Part shown: in pieces, positions 5,125 to 9,133 of the stretch
Numbering within the stretch: position 1 is the stretch's first letter
Layout: every line of letters begins with the position of its first letter
Assembly (NCBI GenBank): GCA_012515925.1
Contig: JAAYXM010000020.1
Span: 1-9,133, forward strand
DNA length: 9,133 bases
Direction: 5' to 3'
Source: Clostridiales bacterium
GTDB lineage: Bacteria; Bacillota; Clostridia; Oscillospirales; JAAYXM01
Notes under the pieces: model-generated
What the model saw: the letters and a program-made list of their open reading frames with translations, nothing else
Told to the model about the DNA's origin: nothing
Databases searched by the model: none
Made by a program: the position numbers and the translations under genes

Positions 5125-5883
5125 TTACATGCGAACCGCGATAGAGCGGGACGAAAGATACCGCTTAACCTGCGGCACAGTCAGCTCGCCGTAATGAAAT
5201 ATGCTCGCGGCGAGCGCGGCGTCCGCTTGTCCCTCCGTGAAAACATCATAGAAGTGCGAAAGAGTCCCGCAGCCGCCCGACGCGATAACGGGAATACGCA
5301 CGGAGGAAGCCACCGCCTTTGTCATTTCGATATCAAACCCGTTTTTGGTACCGTCCGCGTCGATTGAATTTAACATAATCTCGCCCGCGCCGAGCTTTTC
5401 CGCCTCTTTTGCCCATTCTATCGCGTCAAGCTCCGTCTCTATTCGCCCGCCGTTTAAAACCACCTGAAAAGACCCGTCGGCGCGGCGCTTCGCGTCAATC
5501 GCGAGTACCACGCACTGGCTGCCGAATTTCTTCGCCGCCTCACTGATAAGAGACTTGTCCCTGACCGCAGCGGAATTAACCGAAATCTTGTCCGCGCCGG
5601 CCCTGAGAATATCCCTGAAATCATCGACTGTGCGGATTCCGCCGCCGACGGTTAAGGGTACGAACACGCACCGCGCGGTTTTCTCGACTATATCTATAAC
5701 CGTTCGGCGCGCGGCATGGGTCGCGGTAATGTCTAAAAACACAATCTCGTCCGCGCCCATTTCGCTGTATAACCCCGCAAGCTCCACCGGGTCACCCGCG
5801 TCCCGCAGGTTTTTGAAATTAACACCCTTGACAACGCGCCCGTCATGTACATCAAGACAGGGTATTATACGCTTGGCAAGCAT
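5125..5883 (-). CDS. hisF: Imidazole glycerol phosphate synthase, cyclase subunit
   Basis: HisF is a (beta/alpha)8 barrel that uses ammonia delivered by HisH to turn PRFAR into imidazole glycerol phosphate and AICAR. From ATG 5883 it is 252 residues, the family norm. It begins MLAKRIIPCLDVHDGRVVKG. The catalytic acids fall at the canonical positions D11 (CLDV) and D130 (AIDAKR). The phosphate-binding loops TVGGGIRT and IPVIASGGCGT are present in the two half-barrels. The start is decided by AAGGAGGT at 5898-5891, 7 nt upstream. An in-frame start at 5913 would add ten unrelated residues and overlap hisA. The ribosome site overlaps the hisA stop codon, suggesting translational coupling. Confidence 0.97.
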   Translation of the reverse strand: MLAKRIIPCLDVHDGRVVKGVNFKNLRDAGDPVELAGLYSEMGADEIVFLDITATHAARRTVIDIVEKTARCVFVPLTVGGGIRTVDDFRDILRAGADKISVNSAAVRDKSLISEAAKKFGSQCVVLAIDAKRRADGSFQVVLNGGRIETELDAIEWAKEAEKLGAGEIMLNSIDADGTKNGFDIEMTKAVASSVRIPVIASGGCGTLSHFYDVFTEGQADAALAASIFHYGELTVPQVKRYLSSRSIAVRM

Positions 5884-5890
5884 TAAGTAT

Positions 5891-5898
5891 ACCTCCTT
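5891..5898 (-). promoter_or_regulatory. Ribosome binding site fixing the hisF start
   Basis: AAGGAGGT on the minus strand, 7 nt before ATG 5883 and overlapping the hisA stop codon (5899-5897). It argues against the longer frame starting at 5913. Confidence 0.8.
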
Positions 5899-6610
5899 AT
5901 CCCGCTTTTTCAATCGCTTCCTTTAAATCTATCAGCCCGGCGTAAATCGCCTTGCCTAAAATCGCGCTCTCGATTCCCGCCTCTTTAAGCTTCAGAATAT
6001 CGGATATCGACGTAACGCCGCCGCTTGCAACGATTTCGCAGCTTACGGCTTTCCTGAGCTCAAACAGGCGGTCAAACGCGGGGCCCTTCAACGCGCCGTC
6101 CGAATCGATATCCGTAAAGATAATACACTTTACGCCAAAAGACTCCATTGATTTCGCGAACTCTATATAATCAAGCCCGGCGTCCGAAGTCCAGCCCCGG
6201 GTTTTTACCCGCCCGTCCGCGGCGTCGATTCCCACGGCGATTCTGTCCGCGTACAGCCTGACCGCGTCTTTCACAAGAAGCGGGTTTGTAACGGCGGCCG
6301 AGCCCAGTACGGCGCGCCTTACGCCCGTTGAGATTGCGCTTTCGATATCAGACATATTGCGGATTCCGCCGCCGAGCTGGACGGCCGCTCCGGTTTTTGT
6401 TATTACATCTGATATTATATCACGGTTTTTACCGGTGCCGTCAAGCGCTCCGTCCAAATCCACCATATGAATCATACCGGCACCCGCGTCAAGGAATTTC
6501 CGCGCGGTTTCCACCGCGTCATCCGCTACACGGTGCACGGTGGAAAAATCGCCCTTTAAAAGCCTTACGCATTTTCCGTCCTTTAAATCAATCGCGGGAA
6601 TTATATTCAT
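5897..6610 (-). CDS. hisA: ProFAR isomerase (phosphoribosylformimino-AICAR-phosphate ribotide isomerase)
   Basis: HisA performs the Amadori rearrangement of ProFAR to PRFAR on a (beta/alpha)8 barrel. At 237 residues it is of normal length. It begins MNIIPAIDLKDGKCVRL. The catalytic acids are D8 and D129 (GIDAADGRV), with T166 in FTDIDSDG matching the conserved threonine near the active site. The phosphate loops QLGGGIRN (78-85) and VASGGVTS (194-201) are present. The residues RGW at 138-140 are also typical of HisA. Start ATG 6610 has GAGGAG about 7 nt upstream, which overlaps the end of hisH. It lies 12 nt after hisH and 13 nt before hisF. It is the expected paralogue of hisF next door. Confidence 0.97.
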   Translation of the reverse strand: MNIIPAIDLKDGKCVRLLKGDFSTVHRVADDAVETARKFLDAGAGMIHMVDLDGALDGTGKNRDIISDVITKTGAAVQLGGGIRNMSDIESAISTGVRRAVLGSAAVTNPLLVKDAVRLYADRIAVGIDAADGRVKTRGWTSDAGLDYIEFAKSMESFGVKCIIFTDIDSDGALKGPAFDRLFELRKAVSCEIVASGGVTSISDILKLKEAGIESAILGKAIYAGLIDLKEAIEKAG

Positions 6611-6622
6611 GGCTTAACTCCT

Positions 6623-7234
6623 CTATCTGTAAAGCTCCGCAAAGTTTTTCAATATCTGAAGACCCACGTCACCGCTTTTTTCCGGGTGGAACTGGCAGCC
6701 GAAAAGGTTTCCGCGCATTGTTATCGCACAAACCTCGGCGCCGTAATCGCAGGTCGCCCCGATATGCTCCGGGTTTTCCGGCGAGGCGCAGTACGAATGC
6801 ACAAAATACACGTAGGAATCGTCGTCAAGGCCGCGTGTCAGCGGGTTTTCTTTTTTTATCGCGAGGCTGTTCCAGCCTATCTGCGGAAGCTTTAATCCGG
6901 TATTTATCAGCCCGACGGTGCCCGGTATAAGCCCTAACCCCGCGCTCTCGACAAGCTCATGGCTTTTATCAAACAAAAGCTGCATCCCGAGGCATATCCC
7001 GAGAAGCGGCTTTATCTCCGACTGGCTCTTTATTGTCTCGACAAGCCCCGCCTTTTCAAGCGCCGCCATGCCGTCCGGAAACGCGCCGACACCCGGAAGG
7101 ATAAGCGCGTCCGCTGCTTTGATTTCACGCGCCGTGCCGCATATTCTGTTTTTTATGCCGATATAATCCAGCGCTTTTGAAACGCTGTGAAGATTTCCGA
7201 TTCCGTAATCGATAATCGCCGTAAAACCTGGCAT
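6623..7234 (-). CDS. hisH: Imidazole glycerol phosphate synthase, glutaminase subunit
   Basis: HisH is a class I glutamine amidotransferase that hydrolyses glutamine and channels ammonia to HisF. At 203 residues it is of normal length. The triad is complete: nucleophile C81 in LLGICLGMQLL (77-87), with H183 and E185 in QFHPEKS (181-187). The oxyanion-strand motif PGVGAF is at 47-52, and the N-terminal IIDYGIGNLHSV at 7-18 is typical of the family. Start ATG 7234 lies 3 nt after the hisB stop, with AAAGGAG about 11 nt upstream inside the end of hisB. Its partner hisF is two genes downstream, with hisA between them, as in many bacterial his operons. Confidence 0.97.
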   Translation of the reverse strand: MPGFTAIIDYGIGNLHSVSKALDYIGIKNRICGTAREIKAADALILPGVGAFPDGMAALEKAGLVETIKSQSEIKPLLGICLGMQLLFDKSHELVESAGLGLIPGTVGLINTGLKLPQIGWNSLAIKKENPLTRGLDDDSYVYFVHSYCASPENPEHIGATCDYGAEVCAITMRGNLFGCQFHPEKSGDVGLQILKNFAELYR

Positions 7235-7237
7235 GTA

Positions 7238-7816
7238 TTATAAGACTCCTTTGGTGGAGGGGATTTTTCCCCCTCTGATTCTGACGGCGGATTTAAGAGA
7301 GCGCGCAAATGCCTTGAAAAGCGCCTCGGTGATATGGTGCGCGTTTTTACCGTATTCGCACCTTAAGTGCAGCGTAATCTCCGCGTTCATCGCGAACGCG
7401 CGCATAAACTCCACGGTAAGACACGAATCATAATCCCCGATTTTCTGCTCGTTCATATCCGCGTCGAACACAAGATACGGTCTGCCGGACACGTCCGCCG
7501 CGCAGAACGCCAGCGCCTCGTCCATAGGTATATATGCGCTCGCGAAACGATTGATTCCGGCCTTGTCGCCGATAGCCTGCTTAAATGCCTTGCCGAGTAC
7601 AATACCCGTGTCCTCCACCGTGTGGTGACAGTCCACCTTCAAATCACCGGAGGCCTTGACATCAAGCCCGAATCCCGCGTGTGAAGCAAAACTGCTTAAC
7701 ATGTGGTCGAAAAAACCGATGCCCGTATCTATCCGGATATCCCCGCCGCCCAGATCAAGCTTCACGGTAATATCCGTCTCGTTTGTTTTCCTTGATATCT
7801 GAGATGCACGTTCCAT
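7238..7816 (-). CDS. hisB: Imidazoleglycerol-phosphate dehydratase
   Basis: HisB dehydrates imidazole glycerol phosphate to imidazole acetol phosphate using manganese ions. At 192 residues it is the monofunctional form; no phosphatase domain is fused as in E. coli. Metal-binding signatures occur in duplicated pattern: FFDHML at 35-40, DCHHTVEDTG at 62-71 (H64, H65, E68) and NAHHITEALFKAF at 158-170 (H160, H161, E164). The C-terminal signature STKG is at 187-190. The start ATG at 7816 overlaps the hisC TAA by one base (TAATG), a standard coupling arrangement. A separate histidinol-phosphatase must therefore be encoded elsewhere. Confidence 0.97.
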   Translation of the reverse strand: MERASQISRKTNETDITVKLDLGGGDIRIDTGIGFFDHMLSSFASHAGFGLDVKASGDLKVDCHHTVEDTGIVLGKAFKQAIGDKAGINRFASAYIPMDEALAFCAADVSGRPYLVFDADMNEQKIGDYDSCLTVEFMRAFAMNAEITLHLRCEYGKNAHHITEALFKAFARSLKSAVRIRGGKIPSTKGVL

Positions 7817-8880
7817 TAACCGTCATTCCCTTCCTTTTTTAAGAGTTCAAGTATGCACTCCGCGACAGCCTCGTTTTCCTCGTCCGAGCCCGCGGTAATC
7901 CTCAGATAATCGCCCATAACCCGCCGGACAAGAATACCCTTTTCTAAAAGCGCCGTATAGAGCTTTTCCGCGATATCGCTTTTTAACAGAACAAAATTCG
8001 CGACCGTCTTAAAAACCTCAAAGCTTCCCGGGTAGTCCGCGGCGGTTTTTCCAAGCTCGCGCGCGAGAATATCCCTTGACGCTTTGATACGGCTTACGCA
8101 CTTTTTTATGTATTCCTTTTCGCGAAGCAAAGCGCGCCCCGCCGCCTGCGTCAGGCTGTTTACGTTAAACGGCGATTTGGATTTTTTTATTAAATCGATG
8201 ATATTCTTATTGCCTATCGCAAATCCGAGACGCACACCCGCTATACCCAGCGCCTTCGAGCAGGTTTTGAGGACGATTACGTTTGGCAGATTTATCACGT
8301 CCGCAACTATGCTTTCGTCCCAGAACTCCATATACGCCTCGTCGATAACCGCAAGGCAGTCAAGCTTTGATACAAGCTCCAGCACGTCCTTTCTCTTAAG
8401 CCCGGTACCCGTGGGGTTACAGGGGTTTGAGAATATTACGAGCGAAGCGTTGCCCGAAAACGCGAGCCTTTTTATATCCGACGGGTCGGCGGTAAGACAT
8501 ATCTTTTCCGACGTGATAACCCGAGCTTCGGCAAGGTGCGCGTAGAACCGGTACATCGAGAAATCCGGCTCGGACACAAGCATTGTGTCGCCCTTGTTCA
8601 GAAAGCAATTGAATATAATCGAAATCATCTCATCCGAGCCGTTTGACGCGACGATGCAATCCTCCGGCACGCCGTAAAAGCTTGCCGCCTCGGCGCAAAG
8701 CTCCTTCGCGCCGGGATCGGGGTATCTTTTTAAATCCACCGAACCGACGCTTGCGCTGATGCTTCTTAATATATAATCCGGCGGGTCGATAAAACTTTCG
8801 TTCGCGTCAAGCTTAAACCTTGGCTGAAGCTCCGCCGGGTCGTACGGCTTAAGGCTTTTCAGCTTTTCGGGTATAATCAT
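7816..8880 (-). CDS. hisC: Histidinol-phosphate aminotransferase
   Basis: HisC is a PLP-dependent fold-type I aminotransferase that converts imidazole acetol phosphate plus glutamate to histidinol phosphate. It is 354 residues long, normal for the family. The substrate-binding segment KLDANESF is at 23-30, SNGSDEM at 79-85 contacts the cofactor phosphate, and the SNPCNPTGT loop is at 151-159. D180 and Y183 in DEAYMEF hold the pyridine ring. The Schiff-base lysine is K209 in CSKALGIAGVRLGF. Start ATG 8880 overlaps the hisD stop as ATGA. The context and the IIPEKLKSLKPYDP N-terminus favour HisC over the related aromatic or threonine-phosphate (CobD) enzymes. Confidence 0.96.
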   Translation of the reverse strand: MIIPEKLKSLKPYDPAELQPRFKLDANESFIDPPDYILRSISASVGSVDLKRYPDPGAKELCAEAASFYGVPEDCIVASNGSDEMISIIFNCFLNKGDTMLVSEPDFSMYRFYAHLAEARVITSEKICLTADPSDIKRLAFSGNASLVIFSNPCNPTGTGLKRKDVLELVSKLDCLAVIDEAYMEFWDESIVADVINLPNVIVLKTCSKALGIAGVRLGFAIGNKNIIDLIKKSKSPFNVNSLTQAAGRALLREKEYIKKCVSRIKASRDILARELGKTAADYPGSFEVFKTVANFVLLKSDIAEKLYTALLEKGILVRRVMGDYLRITAGSDEENEAVAECILELLKKEGNDG

Positions 8881-9133
8881 TTTACCTTGTCTTCCCTTCT
8901 TGCCGAAATCGAATTCGCGTGCGCCGAAAGTCCTTCGGAATGCGCGATTTTTTCGATATCCGCGGCGGATTTGATAAGTGTATCCCTGTCGTATTTTATA
9001 ACGCTTGTTTTCTTGATGAAGCTATCGGCGGAAAGCGCCGAGAAAAACCGCGCGGTACCCGATGTGGGAAGTACATGTGAGGGTCCCGCGAAATAATCCC
9101 CGAGAGGCTCTGGCGAATATTCGCCCAGAAACA
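8877..9133 (-). CDS. hisD: Histidinol dehydrogenase, 5' end cut by window edge
   Basis: HisD oxidises histidinol to histidine in two NAD-dependent steps using zinc. Only about 85 C-terminal residues are visible (family length about 430), so the N-terminal four fifths lie beyond base 9133. The visible part matches the HisD end: GDYFAGPSHVLPTSGTARF contains the conserved zinc-ligand Asp (GDY) and substrate-contact His (HVLPT). EGLSAHANSISAR contains the conserved histidine near the C-terminus that contacts the active site. The TGA stop overlaps the hisC ATG (ATGA), showing tight coupling. hisD comes first among the visible his genes; hisG, and hisZ if present, would be expected further upstream. 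Confidence 0.96.
   Translation of the reverse strand, partial: FLGEYSPEPLGDYFAGPSHVLPTSGTARFFSALSADSFIKKTSVIKYDRDTLIKSAADIEKIAHSEGLSAHANSISARREDKVK

Noticed and set aside
5884..5913. N-terminal extension of hisF by ten residues
   Set aside because: It overlaps hisA, adds residues not typical of HisF, and shifts D11 away from its canonical number. A strong ribosome site points to ATG 5883.

Overview
Every supported gene lies on the minus strand, so transcription runs from high to low coordinates. The window suggests an uncultured, endospore-forming member of the Clostridia (Bacillota). The grounds are a SpoVM-type sporulation peptide, strong GGAGG-type ribosome sites that include several TTG starts, unfused hisI and hisE, and an M3-family oligoendopeptidase F. 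Base composition looks close to half GC in the genes, with an AT-rich promoter region before uraA. The genus cannot be told from the sequence alone.

Right half (9133 to 4423): the distal part of a compact histidine biosynthesis operon in the order hisD (3' end only), hisC, hisB, hisH, hisA, hisF, hisI, hisE. Junctions are tight: hisD/hisC share ATGA, hisC/hisB share TAATG, and the next genes are 3 to about 37 nt apart. All catalytic motifs checked are intact. Together these enzymes cover the steps after phosphoribosyl-ATP formation: HisE and HisI (PR-ATP to ProFAR), HisA (ProFAR to PRFAR), HisHF (PRFAR to imidazole glycerol phosphate plus AICAR), HisB (dehydration), HisC (transamination) and HisD (final oxidation). 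A separate histidinol-phosphate phosphatase is not in the window, and hisG (and hisZ, if present) are presumably upstream of it.

Middle (4383 to 2527): pepF, an M3-family oligoendopeptidase, begins 39 nt after hisE with no visible terminator between them. It ends at a strong intrinsic terminator, so it is probably the last gene of the his transcript.

Small-gene island (2478 to 2242): a 48-residue two-helix membrane protein of unknown function is followed 18 nt later by a 23-codon gene with a TTG start and a textbook ribosome site. Its product matches SpoVM of Bacillus subtilis at K2, K7, P9, K10, G14, R17 and G21. Automated gene callers would probably miss it. Its stop codon merges into a 7-bp tandem repeat, which abuts a 9-bp tandem repeat, and further on lies a strong GC-rich hairpin.

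Left part (1952 to 1): an AT-rich promoter region with stacked candidate promoters and a 16-bp palindrome, then uraA (uracil permease) and upp (uracil phosphoribosyltransferase, cut by the window edge). This is a two-gene uracil uptake and salvage unit: UraA imports uracil and Upp converts it to UMP.
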